This document shows, piece by piece, positions 12,672-21,996 of a stretch of 31,853 nt of DNA. The position numbers and the translations under genes were made by a program. The stretch comes from a virus. The stretch's first letter is position 1; each line of letters starts with the position of its first letter. Where the stretch lies: the IMG/VR virus record IMGVR_UViG_3300030389_002013, positions 1-31,853 of that record; one strand, written 5' to 3'. A model generated the notes under the pieces. The model saw only the letters and a list, made by a program, of their open reading frames with translations. It ran no database searches and had not been told where the DNA came from.

Positions 12672-13853
12672 ATGAAAAAACTAATAACAATATTACTAAT
12701 ATTACTGACTACAAATGTAAGTGGCCAAGTATTTAAAAAGATATATGATGAGGTATTTAAGTATTCTACAATTTATGTGGCTGCTGATGTAAGAGAGGCC
12801 TATGAAACAAGATACCCTGATTATTTCATAAGAACAGATCCTGATGATTTATATGCTATACCTCAAGTTGTAGATGAAACAGTATATCATCCTTTTGATT
12901 ACAGATTAGGTTTTGGTATCAGAAGATTAGCAAGATATGATTACGAAGTAAAACAAAATTACATTGATGGATCTGAAAATATGATAGGTATCTCAGCTCC
13001 AACTGGAGCAGTAAAAGGATTTGAATATCTGATACACTTTGAGAAAGAAAGAGAAAGATCTGAGGAGTTTGAAAACTCAAGGTACTTTATTAGGCATACT
13101 GGTAAATATCATATAGTAAAATTAGAACAAAGGAAGCAGGGTAATGTAGATTTTGAATACCAATCAGCAGAGGTAAGATTTAGATTACCAATAGGTAAGA
13201 AGTTTAGTATATCAGCAGGAGCTATTGCTAGATCTCATCAAAAGGCCTATGGATATAATCCTATAGAAATATGGCTAAATGAAATAACAATAGATGATCT
13301 AGGTAATGAGATTCCAAAAAACTACTGGTACACTTTAGGATATGAATATGGATATAGTGATCACTTTACTGCATATACAGATATTACTACAGGAGATATA
13401 TTTTATGATTGGATATGGAGAAATCCTGAAGGAGATATTGTAGCTTATGGAGATAGAGATTTTAGAGATAGAGTATATGGTGGATTGATGAATAGATTTA
13501 ACCAAGAGAGATGGGCAGAGCTTGATCCTTTTATGGAGGTAGCACCTATTGTAGGTTTTGATTTCTATCATTACAGATCTAAGTTTTGGTTACATACTTA
13601 CTTTAACTGGATATTGCCTTACCATAATTATATAAAAGGCAATGAAGATTTTTCATACTTGCATAGAAACAGTTGGGGTAAAGGTGGCCATAACAATCTA
13701 CTTGATGGAGAGCAATGGAATGATTATCAAGGTGGTTTGATATTTGGCCTTAAACTTGGAAAGAATTTAGGATTATTCTTTGAAGGAGAATATGTAAAGT
13801 TTTGGGATAGTGAAATATTAAATAGTAGTATAGGTATTAACTATAGATTATGA
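12672..13853 (+). CDS. Outer-membrane beta-barrel-like protein encoded by the phage
   Basis: A 393-residue protein with a clear signal peptide (MKKLITILLILLTTNVSGQ) and a mature part full of alternating aromatic/polar strands (for example RYFIRHTGKYHIVKLEQR, FSISAGAIARSHQKAYGYNP, DFYHYRSKFWLHTYFNWILPYH). It ends with short barrel-like strands (GLIFGLKLGKNLGLFFEGEY, SSIGINYRL). The final residue is Leu rather than the usual Phe/Tyr/Trp. It should be exported to the outer membrane of the infected cell or carried on the virion. Candidate roles: superinfection exclusion, host surface change, or a virion protein. It is co-transcribed with tail genes, overlapping the next by 4 nt. Confidence 0.66.
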   Translation: MKKLITILLILLTTNVSGQVFKKIYDEVFKYSTIYVAADVREAYETRYPDYFIRTDPDDLYAIPQVVDETVYHPFDYRLGFGIRRLARYDYEVKQNYIDGSENMIGISAPTGAVKGFEYLIHFEKERERSEEFENSRYFIRHTGKYHIVKLEQRKQGNVDFEYQSAEVRFRLPIGKKFSISAGAIARSHQKAYGYNPIEIWLNEITIDDLGNEIPKNYWYTLGYEYGYSDHFTAYTDITTGDIFYDWIWRNPEGDIVAYGDRDFRDRVYGGLMNRFNQERWAELDPFMEVAPIVGFDFYHYRSKFWLHTYFNWILPYHNYIKGNEDFSYLHRNSWGKGGHNNLLDGEQWNDYQGGLIFGLKLGKNLGLFFEGEYVKFWDSEILNSSIGINYRL

Positions 13854-14380
13854 GGTTAAAAGAGTTAGAGAAGGCAGTAAAGAAATATGCCAAATATGTA
13901 GTACAACAATCTAGAACCAATCTTAGCAAGAAAGGTAAAAGATTAACAGGTAAGCTATATGATTCTTTAGAACCTGAATATGAATATGATAATAATAATA
14001 ATTTCTTTGTTAGGTTCAAGATGGCAGATTATGGAGCTTTTCAAGATCAAGGTGTCAAAGGTACTCAATCAAGTTATTCTGAAAGTTCAAACAGTCCATT
14101 TAAGTTTGGTACAGGTACAGGTAAAAGAGGAGGCCTTACAAAAGGTATAGAAAATTGGATAAAACTAAAAAAATTTCAATTTAGAGATAGTAGAGGAAGA
14201 TTTATGAGTTATAAGTCTATGCAATATATTATTGTAAATAGTATATGGAGGAAAGGGCTTAGAGCTACTTTGTTTTTCTCTAATCCATTTGAGAAAGGTA
14301 TTCAAAGATTTGGAGATGACTTCTTAAATGCTTACCTACTTGATGTAGAAAGAAATGTAATACTAGGTGTTAAAAAATAA
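13850..14380 (+). CDS. Head-tail/tail completion protein (HK97 gp10-like)
   Basis: A 176-residue basic protein. The N-terminal helix (RLKELEKAVKKYAKYVVQQSR) is followed by GKLYDSLEPEYEY and the motif MADYGAFQDQGVKG at 58-71, then a Gly/Ser/Thr-rich loop and a helical C-terminus. 'YG.F.D.GVKG' is typical of gp10-like neck proteins in Bacteroidota phages. It probably joins or completes the head-tail connection. The overlap with the barrel gene (ATGA) shows tight coupling with the upstream envelope genes. Confidence 0.62.
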   Translation: MRLKELEKAVKKYAKYVVQQSRTNLSKKGKRLTGKLYDSLEPEYEYDNNNNFFVRFKMADYGAFQDQGVKGTQSSYSESSNSPFKFGTGTGKRGGLTKGIENWIKLKKFQFRDSRGRFMSYKSMQYIIVNSIWRKGLRATLFFSNPFEKGIQRFGDDFLNAYLLDVERNVILGVKK

Positions 14381-14383
14381 GAT

Positions 14384-15370
14384 ATGGCTACAATACTTTT
14401 AAGATCTCCAAGATATGAATCATTAACAACTCCAAGTGGAGCAGTATCAGCTAAACTACAATTAAGTATTGATGGTGTGGTTAGATATACTATTATAAAG
14501 TCTTGTACAGCAGGTAGCCCAGTATTGTTTGAAATATCTGAACTATCTAGAGATTATCTTACTCCTACTATTACTCTAGATCCTGCTAGTTATCCTCAAA
14601 ATGAAATAGGAATATCAAGAGTTATTAGTTTCCATAGTGCAGCAAATGCAGGAGGAAGTGTGGTAAGTGGAGGTAATACAGTAGCCCATAGAGGATTAGA
14701 TGGATATGGTATTTTCTCTGAAGGTGCTAATCCAACTGCATCAGCAAACTCTTTTGCTTTTTCTCCTGATCATCAAAACAGTAACAATTATAAATTATAT
14801 GTACCTGTAGGTAAAGGTGGTGCTTTCCAGTTTTTTGATAGCAATGGAGAAATACAAACTCAAGAATTTGAAGCAGGAGATGATTCAGATACTTTAGGAT
14901 TTGGAGGTACAGTAACCATAAATAGAATAGACTGTACAAAATATGGATCAGGAAGAAAGATAGTATTTATAAATAAGTTTGGTGCATTACAAGAGATATG
15001 GTTCTTTTTAAAAGCAGTACAATCTACAAATGTAAAATCAGATAACTATCAAAGAAATATTATTAGTACATCAGGATCTTATTCTACATTATCACACTCT
15101 GTAAAAACATTTGATAAACAAGGTAAACAAACTCATAGTTTATCATCAGGCTTTTATCCTGAGTTTACTAATACTTGGTTTGAGCAATTATTATTATCTG
15201 AGTATGTATGGATGATAAGGCCTAAATATACAAATCCTTCTACAGATGAGGTAGTACCTGTTACTGTAAAAACAAGTAGCCTCACTCAAAAGACATCCTT
15301 AAATGACAAACTAATACAATATACCATACAATTTGAAGAGGCCTCTGATTATATTAATAATGTTAGATAA
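14384..15370 (+). CDS. Conserved virion protein, likely tail-tip/baseplate
   Basis: A 328-residue beta-rich protein with Ser/Thr/Gly-rich loops. A conserved core IDCTKYGSGRKIVFINKFGALQEIWFF lies around 182-208. The C-terminal quarter (WFEQLLLSEYVWMIRP) ends with an oligomer-like strand region. I recall this family as unnamed structural proteins in flavophages, next to the protein encoded downstream. Its position between neck and tape-measure genes suggests the distal tail. It overlaps the next gene by one base (TAATG). Confidence 0.6.
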   Translation: MATILLRSPRYESLTTPSGAVSAKLQLSIDGVVRYTIIKSCTAGSPVLFEISELSRDYLTPTITLDPASYPQNEIGISRVISFHSAANAGGSVVSGGNTVAHRGLDGYGIFSEGANPTASANSFAFSPDHQNSNNYKLYVPVGKGGAFQFFDSNGEIQTQEFEAGDDSDTLGFGGTVTINRIDCTKYGSGRKIVFINKFGALQEIWFFLKAVQSTNVKSDNYQRNIISTSGSYSTLSHSVKTFDKQGKQTHSLSSGFYPEFTNTWFEQLLLSEYVWMIRPKYTNPSTDEVVPVTVKTSSLTQKTSLNDKLIQYTIQFEEASDYINNVR

Positions 15371-17415
15371 TGCAGAAGTTACAATTATTCATAAGTAATA
15401 CTAGGGTAGATTTATTTAAAGATGAGAGTGTATCTATAAATCAAACAATACAAAATGTAAGAGATATAGCTAAGATCTTCACAGAGTTTACACAAACATT
15501 TACAATACCTGCATCTAAAACAAATAATAAATTATTCAAGCATTATCATAATTACGATATAGTAAATACTTTTGATGCTAGGAGGAAAGAGGCAGCAGAA
15601 ATACAATTAAACAATGTACCTTTCAAAAAAGGATTTATAAGGCTAGAGGGAGTACAATTAAAAAAAAATAAACCATATTCTTATAAAATTACATTCTTTG
15701 GGGAAACAGTAAACCTAAAAGACTTACTTGGAGATGATGAATTATCAGCTTTAGATCTAAGTTCTTTTGATATTGATTATAGTTTTGGTAATATCAAAAA
15801 CAAAATGCAAACAAGTACAGGTGGTTTTATTACTCCTCTTATTACTCATACTAGACAATTATATTTTGATAGTGGTGGTAATGTAGGAAATGGTAATCTT
15901 CATTATGCTAGTAGCTCTAGTTCTAATGGTGTGTTTTGGAGTGATCTAAAATATGCTATAAGGTTACACGAAATAGTACAGGCCATACAAACAAAATATA
16001 GTATTACATTTAGTAATGATTTTTTTGATAGCTCAAATGCAACTTGGTATAATCTTTATTTATGGTTACATAGAAAAAAAGGAGATGTAGAACCTGCTCA
16101 ACAAGTATCAATGCAGTTTAAAACTGTAACTGGATTTTCTTTAAATAGTTCTCCTCCTGCTACTACAAGTGTATCAGGTAATGGAGTAAATGTATCATCT
16201 ACATATACTACTTATCCAAATACTATTTTAGGGTTTACTTTTACATTTATACCACAATCTACTGATGTATATACTATAAGAATTTTTAGGAATGGTTCAC
16301 AAATATTTCAAGCAGAAGATGTAACTGGCACTCAATTAGTTTCTGAAAGTGATTTTACCCTAGCATCAGGTACATATACAGTTGCTATTGGTTCTACAAG
16401 TACAGTAACATTTAATGCAGGTAATGTAAGATTTGCAGTAAATGGTAACTTAGGGGGTACTGATGATGGTAGTGTTACTGCTTGGAATGATGAGTGGAGA
16501 TCTTCAAGTCAAACAGTTACTGGTACTACATTTGAATTTAGAATAAACGAACAAATACCTAAAATGAAAGTTATAGACTTTCTTACAGGCCTTTTTAGAA
16601 TGTTTAACTTGACTGCTTTTATAAATGATGCAGGTACTATAGTTGTACAAAAATTAGATGATTTCTATGCTGCATCTTCCATAACTCATAATATAGATGA
16701 ATATGTAGATATTAAAAGTAGTAGTGTAGATGTGGCTTTACCATTCAAAGAGATAGATTTTGCTTATAAAGGATTAGGTACATTTTTATCAAAACAATTT
16801 GAGCAATTAGAAAATAAAGGATGGGGTACTATAGAATATTCAGCAGATTCAACTTTTGATGCTCCATCTGATACTTATAAAGTAGAAATACCTTTTGAAC
16901 ATTTACAATATCAAAGATTAGTAAATGCAACTGGAGGTGCAAATACATCCATACAATTTGGATGGTTTGTGGATGATAACAAAGAATCCTTCTATGGATT
17001 ACCACTTATATTTTATGCAATAAAACAATCTTCAAGTACAACTGCAATCAGTCTTAAAAATACAGAAACAAGTAATCAATCTATTTCAAGTTATTGGATT
17101 CCAAGTAATTCAAGAGCAATATCAAGTTCTACCTCTACTGATAATATACATTTTGATTTAGAAGTTAATGAATATACAGGAGGATCTACTTTTACAGGTA
17201 CACTTTTTGAAAATTGTTATAAGACTTATATACAAGATGTATTCAATGCAGGAAGAAGATTAACAAAAGTAAAAGCCAAGCTACCACTAAAAATTATATT
17301 TGATTTAAAATTGAATGATAAAATTTCGTTACATAATAGAAACTATAGAATAAATAGTATCAAAACAAATTTAACAACAGGAGATAGTAGTTTAGAATTA
17401 TTGAATATAGTATGA
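15370..17415 (+). CDS. Large minor tail protein
   Basis: A 681-residue protein. The conserved start (RVDLFKDESVSINQTIQNV, FTEFTQTFTIPASKTNNKLF, FKKGFIRLEGVQLKKNKPY, ITFFGETVNLKDLLG) is familiar from Bacteroidota phage tail proteins. The middle (about 250-390) is Ser/Thr-rich and resembles an immunoglobulin-like insertion (TYTVAIGSTSTVTFNAGNV). The end (KAKLPLKIIFDLKLNDKISL) is beta-rich. It is probably a hub or tail-tip component that binds the host; the exact role is unproven. The next small gene overlaps its stop (ATGA). Confidence 0.66.
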   Translation: MQKLQLFISNTRVDLFKDESVSINQTIQNVRDIAKIFTEFTQTFTIPASKTNNKLFKHYHNYDIVNTFDARRKEAAEIQLNNVPFKKGFIRLEGVQLKKNKPYSYKITFFGETVNLKDLLGDDELSALDLSSFDIDYSFGNIKNKMQTSTGGFITPLITHTRQLYFDSGGNVGNGNLHYASSSSSNGVFWSDLKYAIRLHEIVQAIQTKYSITFSNDFFDSSNATWYNLYLWLHRKKGDVEPAQQVSMQFKTVTGFSLNSSPPATTSVSGNGVNVSSTYTTYPNTILGFTFTFIPQSTDVYTIRIFRNGSQIFQAEDVTGTQLVSESDFTLASGTYTVAIGSTSTVTFNAGNVRFAVNGNLGGTDDGSVTAWNDEWRSSSQTVTGTTFEFRINEQIPKMKVIDFLTGLFRMFNLTAFINDAGTIVVQKLDDFYAASSITHNIDEYVDIKSSSVDVALPFKEIDFAYKGLGTFLSKQFEQLENKGWGTIEYSADSTFDAPSDTYKVEIPFEHLQYQRLVNATGGANTSIQFGWFVDDNKESFYGLPLIFYAIKQSSSTTAISLKNTETSNQSISSYWIPSNSRAISSSTSTDNIHFDLEVNEYTGGSTFTGTLFENCYKTYIQDVFNAGRRLTKVKAKLPLKIIFDLKLNDKISLHNRNYRINSIKTNLTTGDSSLELLNIV

Positions 17416-17552
17416 TAAAAAACATAATAGATTTATTACAGGTTTGTGAAGGAGAAACTGAAAACATAAGAATAGCTCAGGGTAAATATGCTTTACCTAT
17501 GACTTTTAAAAAAGCATATAAACAACTTAAAAATGAATTAAGATGGCAGTAA
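17412..17552 (+). CDS. Small protein before the tape measure
   Basis: Forty-six residues: MIKNIIDLLQVCEGETENIR, then IAQGKYALPMTFKKAYKQL and NELRWQ. It overlaps the tail protein by 4 nt and the tape measure by 10 nt, which makes a real gene likely despite its size. It looks like a short helical protein; function unknown. Confidence 0.58.
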   Translation: MIKNIIDLLQVCEGETENIRIAQGKYALPMTFKKAYKQLKNELRWQ

Positions 17553-19552
17553 CTGCAAGAGAATATGAATTAAAGCTAAGTGTAGCTGATGCAGAAAAAA
17601 AAGTTGCTGAACTTAATGAGCAATTAGAAATCCAAGAACAGGTAATAAAAGATCTTGAGAAGGCCTCTTTTAAATATAACAAAAGATTAGAAGATACTGT
17701 TAAGATTCAAGATAGAGGTGCTTTAAAAAAAAGAATAAAACAAATAAAGGCAGAGATAGCTGATGAGAAGAAAGGTTTACAAGATCTTACAAAACAAAGA
17801 AAGAAAGCAAATGATCAGTTAAAAGATTCTCAAAAAAGTGCAAGAGATTATTCAGGGGTAGTAGGATTATTAGATCAGCAAACAGGTGGTTTAATTAGTA
17901 GAACTCAAGGATTTACTGGAGCTTTAGGTGCAGCTACAAAAGGCTCTAAATTACTTAGAATAGCTTTATTAGCAGTACCTTTAATTGCAATAGCTACTGC
18001 AATAGCAGGTGTAGCAAAAGCATTTACTTCATCAGAAGAAGGCCAAAATAAATTCAGAAGATTTTTTACTCAGATTCAAGCAGTTATAGGCAATGTATCT
18101 GATATACTAGCAGATTTTGGTAATGTAGTTCTTAATGTTTTTACTGGTAATTTTAAAGAAGCAGGTAAAGCCTTAGAAGAAGTTAGGCAGGGTATAGCAA
18201 ACTTTGGAGAAGAAACTAGAAAGGAGATAAAAATTGCAGGAGAACTAGCTGATAAAAGAGCAGAGGCAGATAAACTAGAAAGACAATTACTTATAGATAG
18301 AGCAGAAGCTACTAGAAAATTTAATGAATTAAGAGAGAAAGCAGCAGATAAAGAAAATGTATCTATTGAAGATAGAATAGAAGCATTAAAAGAAGCAGGT
18401 AGAATAGAGGCAGAAATAACTGATGCTGAAATAAAAGCTGCTGAGTTAAGGCTAGAAGCTAAGGTAGCAGAAAATGCTCTAGCTGATTCTACAAAAGAGG
18501 ATCTAGATGAAGAAGCAGCATTAAGAGCAAAACTTATAGAACTTGAAGCCTCAAGATTAAAGAAACAAAAAACACTTACTGCTGAGATTACTACTAACCT
18601 TAGAGAGGCAAAAGCAGAAAGGAAAGCAGAAGAGGCTGCTGAGAAAGCAGAACAAAAACAAAAAGATGCAGAAGAGTTAGCAGCAGCAAAGGCCTTAGCA
18701 GAATTAAAAAAACAAATAAGAGATGCTACTGCAATTTCTGAACAAGAAAGAAGAGATCTAGAATTAGTCAAAATAGATGAGCAGTTTCAAAAACTTATTA
18801 CTCAAGCTCAAGAACAAAACTTAGTAACTGATGAATTAGAGGCAGCAAGAAGAGAAGCAGTCAAAGCAAAACAAGATGAGTTTGATGCTGAGGATGAAGC
18901 AAGAAGAAAGGCCAATGCAGATAAGATAAAAGCAGAAAAAGAAAAAGAACTTGCAGAAGAAGAAAAAATAGAAGCACAAAAAAGAGCTACTAGAGAAAAA
19001 ACATTTGACAATGCAGTCTTGTTAGCAGGTGCTGAAAGTAAAGTAGGTAAAGCATTATTAGTAGCAAAACAAATATTATTAGCTAGGCAGTTAATATTAG
19101 ATGCTAAAGAACAAATATCTAATGCTAAAAAGGCAGTAACTAATGCTACTGTTAATGCAGCAGAATCAGGAGTTGAATTAGGTAAAGGTGCAGCTAAATC
19201 AGCAAGTGCAGCACCCCCTCCATTTAACATTCCTTTTATTTTAAGTTTTGCTGCAACTGCTTTTGGTATTGTAAGTGCAATAAAATCAGCAGTAGGTGCT
19301 ACTAAGAGTGCAGCAGCATCAGCAGGTGCAAGTGCAGGTGGTGCTATAAATGTAGAAGCTCCTAGTGTAGAAGCAGCAGCACCAACAATAGAATCTACTC
19401 CTCCTGATGTTACAGGAGTTGGTGGATCAGGTGTTAGTCAAATAGCTGAGGCTTTAGGCAATCAGCAACCAGTACAGGCCTTTGTAGTGAGTAATGATGT
19501 AACTACTGCTCAGGGCTTAGATAGGAATATAATAGATGGTGCATCATTATAA
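17543..19552 (+). CDS. Tape measure protein
   Basis: A 669-residue, largely helical protein with long coiled coils (about 14-100 and 205-500), a strongly hydrophobic segment at 138-160 (LLRIALLAVPLIAIATAIAG) and an Ala/Gly/Pro-rich C-terminus with a second hydrophobic region. This is the normal layout of a siphovirus tape measure, which fixes tail length and is ejected with the DNA. At about 0.15 nm per residue it would set a tail of roughly 100 nm. The Ala-rich coil also produces long spurious antisense frames. It follows the tail chaperone by 6 kb, not directly as in lambda-like phages. Confidence 0.85.
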   Translation: MAVTAREYELKLSVADAEKKVAELNEQLEIQEQVIKDLEKASFKYNKRLEDTVKIQDRGALKKRIKQIKAEIADEKKGLQDLTKQRKKANDQLKDSQKSARDYSGVVGLLDQQTGGLISRTQGFTGALGAATKGSKLLRIALLAVPLIAIATAIAGVAKAFTSSEEGQNKFRRFFTQIQAVIGNVSDILADFGNVVLNVFTGNFKEAGKALEEVRQGIANFGEETRKEIKIAGELADKRAEADKLERQLLIDRAEATRKFNELREKAADKENVSIEDRIEALKEAGRIEAEITDAEIKAAELRLEAKVAENALADSTKEDLDEEAALRAKLIELEASRLKKQKTLTAEITTNLREAKAERKAEEAAEKAEQKQKDAEELAAAKALAELKKQIRDATAISEQERRDLELVKIDEQFQKLITQAQEQNLVTDELEAARREAVKAKQDEFDAEDEARRKANADKIKAEKEKELAEEEKIEAQKRATREKTFDNAVLLAGAESKVGKALLVAKQILLARQLILDAKEQISNAKKAVTNATVNAAESGVELGKGAAKSASAAPPPFNIPFILSFAATAFGIVSAIKSAVGATKSAAASAGASAGGAINVEAPSVEAAAPTIESTPPDVTGVGGSGVSQIAEALGNQQPVQAFVVSNDVTTAQGLDRNIIDGASL

Positions 19553-19554
19553 TA

Positions 19555-19579
19555 CAAAATATAATTTTAAACTCGTTAT
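19555..19579 (+). promoter_or_regulatory. Putative phage-sigma promoter P4 before the head module
   Basis: CAAAAT at 19555-19560 and TCGTTAT at 19573-19579, exactly 18 nt box to box. The start codon follows after 6 nt. The motif fills the only gap between tape measure and protease genes. Confidence 0.6.
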
Positions 19580-19585
19580 TTAATT

Positions 19586-21193
19586 ATGAAGATAGTAGAA
19601 TTAGTCTTAGATGAAGATCAAGAAGTAACAGGAGTTGAGGCAATCTCAATAGTAGAAAATCCTGCAATAGAAGAAGATTTTATAGCTCTTAAAGATCAAG
19701 AGATTAGATTAGCTGAAATAGACAAAGAGAAAAAAATATTGATGGGTGCTTTATTAGTACCTAACAAACCAATATACAGAAAAAATAAAGATGGAGAATA
19801 TTATATATATTTTTCAAAAGAAACAATAGAAAAAGCCTCTCAGCTATATTTAAAAAAAGGACATCAAAGTAATTCTACCTTAGAACATAATCACGAAATC
19901 AATGGCCTTACTTTAGTAGAAAGTTGGATAGTAGAAGATGAGAAACTAGACAAATCAAGAAAGTATGGATTTGATGTACCTGTAGGTACTTGGATGGGAT
20001 CTGTAAAAGTAGATAATGATGATGTATGGAATGAATATGTAAAAACTGGTAAAGTAAAAGGTTTCAGTATTGAAGGATATTTTGCAGATAAAATGGATGT
20101 ACCAAAAAGCAATAAAGATGAACTTGCAAAAATAGAAGAAGAAGAAGCAGAGTATATGCTTAATATTATAAAAGGCATAATTAAAGATGATGCAAGATTT
20201 AAAAATGGTAAGAATTTAGTTTTAGAAAGTTTTTCAGATTATCCTGATGCAGTAAAGAATAATGCAAAGAGAGGAATAGATCTTAATAAAAAAGTAAATA
20301 ATAAATGTGCTACAGATGTCGGTAAAATAAGAGCATCTCAATTAGCTCAAGGTAAGCCTATAAGTGAACAAACAATAAAGAGGATGTATTCATTTTTGTC
20401 AAGAGCAGAAGAATACTATAATGCAGATGATAAGGAGGCCTGTGGCACTATATCTTATTTACTATGGGGAGGCCTAGCTGCTAAGAGATGGAGTGAGGCA
20501 AAACTTAAAAAACTAGGTAAACTAGAATTATATAGCCAAGTGGTAAATGATGAGTTTGCTATTATTGATGATAGACTAGCTTATTCTACAGAAGAGAAAG
20601 CCAAAGAGATGGCTAGAAATATTGGATGTGAAGGAATACACGAACACGAACTAGAAGATAAAACTTGGTATATGCCTTGCGAGTTTCATATTAAGGATGA
20701 TATGAGTAAGCATAAAAAATGTCCTATGGGATATAAAAAAAAGGATGGTAAGTGTGTAAGAGAAAGAGATAATTATGCAGAAGTAGGAGAAAGAGGAGGT
20801 ATTAGAAAAAGTCCTAAAGCTCCTAAATCAGATACTCCTAATCCAAATCCAAAAGGCAAAGGAACTGCAAAAGGAGATGCCTCAACAAGTAGAGGAGCAA
20901 AAGTATCAAAAGCTGATGAAGCTACTTTACAAAAAAAGGCAGATGACTTTAATAAAAGATATAAAGATAAATTAGGATATGGTGTTACAGTAGGCCAACT
21001 TAAATCAGTATTTCAAAGAGGTTTAGGTGCTTTCAATGTTTCACATTCTCCTAAAATTAAATCAGCATCAGCTTGGGCATTTGCAAGAGTTAATGCTTAT
21101 ATGTATTTGGTAAAAAATGGTAGGCCTCAGAATCCTAAATATAAATCGGATAATGATTTACTACCTAAAAAACATCCTAAAAGTGGTAAATAA
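19586..21193 (+). CDS. Prohead protease (XkdF-like) in a multidomain protein
   Basis: A 535-residue protein. Residues 1-172 match the XkdF-like protease family: KKILMGALLVPNKPIYR, STLEHNHEINGLTLVESW with His101, GTWMGSV, and KGFSIEGYF with Ser161; His101 and Ser161 are the likely catalytic pair. Further parts follow: a conserved region at about 205-310 (KNAKRGIDL, SFLSRAEEYY), a CEGIHEHE/WYMPCEFH module at about 335-370, a Cys-containing KKCPMGYKKKDGKCV loop, and a basic C-terminal domain (about 405-535) with SASAWAFARVNAYMYLV. The protease probably matures the capsid; the extra modules may be co-packaged or cleaved off. Much longer than a plain XkdF protease. Confidence 0.75.
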   Translation: MKIVELVLDEDQEVTGVEAISIVENPAIEEDFIALKDQEIRLAEIDKEKKILMGALLVPNKPIYRKNKDGEYYIYFSKETIEKASQLYLKKGHQSNSTLEHNHEINGLTLVESWIVEDEKLDKSRKYGFDVPVGTWMGSVKVDNDDVWNEYVKTGKVKGFSIEGYFADKMDVPKSNKDELAKIEEEEAEYMLNIIKGIIKDDARFKNGKNLVLESFSDYPDAVKNNAKRGIDLNKKVNNKCATDVGKIRASQLAQGKPISEQTIKRMYSFLSRAEEYYNADDKEACGTISYLLWGGLAAKRWSEAKLKKLGKLELYSQVVNDEFAIIDDRLAYSTEEKAKEMARNIGCEGIHEHELEDKTWYMPCEFHIKDDMSKHKKCPMGYKKKDGKCVRERDNYAEVGERGGIRKSPKAPKSDTPNPNPKGKGTAKGDASTSRGAKVSKADEATLQKKADDFNKRYKDKLGYGVTVGQLKSVFQRGLGAFNVSHSPKIKSASAWAFARVNAYMYLVKNGRPQNPKYKSDNDLLPKKHPKSGK

Positions 21194-21338
21194 AAAAAAT
21201 TATTTTCCAAGTAGAACAAGCCCTCTTGGAAGCAGAAGAGCTTGTTATTGTAAGGATAGAAATACCTATTCTATTGAGTGTTGTGATGGATCACTATTTG
21301 CTCAAGGTATAGGTGTAATTAATAGGGTAGCATCCTGA
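21183..21338 (+). CDS. Small cysteine-rich phage protein, GTG start
   Basis: Fifty-one codons from the GTG at 21183. The conserved-looking part is PSRTSPLGSRRACYCKDRN, YSIECCDGSLFAQGIGVI, with four cysteines as CYC and CC. An ATG at 21150 would lie further inside the protease gene, where the extra residues look like frame shadow. 'RACYC...CCDG.L..QGIG' is a pattern I recall from marine flavophages. It is likely a small zinc-binding or virion-linked protein in the head operon. Confidence 0.6.
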   Translation: MVNKKNYFPSRTSPLGSRRACYCKDRNTYSIECCDGSLFAQGIGVINRVAS

Positions 21339-21343
21339 AAATG

Positions 21344-21368
21344 CAAAATTAAATTTAATAATCGTTAA
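21344..21368 (+). promoter_or_regulatory. Putative phage-sigma promoter P5 before scaffold/capsid
   Basis: CAAAATT at 21344-21350 and TCGTTAA at 21362-21368 (last base A instead of T), 18 nt box to box. The start codon is 10 nt downstream. Confidence 0.58.
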
Positions 21369-21378
21369 TATAGTAATT

Positions 21379-21984
21379 ATGAAAAGTAGTGATATGCTTA
21401 ATAAAATTAAAACTATCCTAGACATTCAAGTAGATCTTGAAGATAGGAAACTAGAGAATGGTACAGTAATAACTGCTGAAACATTTTCTAATGGAAAAGA
21501 AGTATTCATCAAAACAGATGATGAAAAAGTAAAAATGCCTATTGGAGAATATGAATTAGAATCAGGAGAGGTTCTAGTTGTAAAAGAAGAAGGCCTTATT
21601 GAAGAGTTAAAAGAAGCCAAAGAAGAAGGGCTTGAAGAACACGAAGAAAAAGAAGATAAGGAAGAAATGAAATATGTTACAAGAGAAGAGTTCAGGAAAG
21701 AAATGGATGAACTTAAAAAACATATTGAAGATATGATGGATCACAAAGAAGAAGAGAAGAAAGAAGAAGAAGAGGAAAAAGTTGATGCAGAAGAAAAACT
21801 ATCTAAGGATGAGGAAGTCAAAGCAGAAGAGATAATTAATGAAGAGTTATCAAAACCTGCTACTGAGCCAATCAAGCATAGCCCTGAAACAGGAAGTGCT
21901 AAAAGAGCAAGTGGTTTCCAATTCTCAGAAAGCAGAGCAAAAACTGTAAAAGATAGAATTTTAGAAAAATTAAATAACCTATAA
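21379..21984 (+). CDS. Capsid scaffold-like protein
   Basis: A 201-residue, very acidic protein. The N-terminal part (24-72) has GTVITAETFSNGKEVFIKTDDEKVKMPIGEYELESGEVLVV, a small beta domain; then a long Glu/Lys-rich coiled coil (about 75-160) and a basic end (AKRASGFQFSESRAKTVKDRILEKL). Position immediately before the major capsid gene, acidity and coil content all fit an assembly scaffold removed by the protease. I recall this domain pair in front of flavophage capsid genes. Confidence 0.7.
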   Translation: MKSSDMLNKIKTILDIQVDLEDRKLENGTVITAETFSNGKEVFIKTDDEKVKMPIGEYELESGEVLVVKEEGLIEELKEAKEEGLEEHEEKEDKEEMKYVTREEFRKEMDELKKHIEDMMDHKEEEKKEEEEEKVDAEEKLSKDEEVKAEEIINEELSKPATEPIKHSPETGSAKRASGFQFSESRAKTVKDRILEKLNNL

Positions 21985-21996
21985 ATATAAATAAAA

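Noticed and set aside
17307-17332. TCGTTAC near the end of the large tail protein
   Set aside because: The second box deviates and the upstream box is only an A-run; it could be chance in an AT-rich gene.
18076-19230. Long antisense frames opposite the tape measure (231 and 140 codons)
   Set aside because: They mirror the Ala/Glu/Lys-rich coding strand, give Ser/Ala/Phe-rich nonsense and have no promoter or neighbours on that strand.
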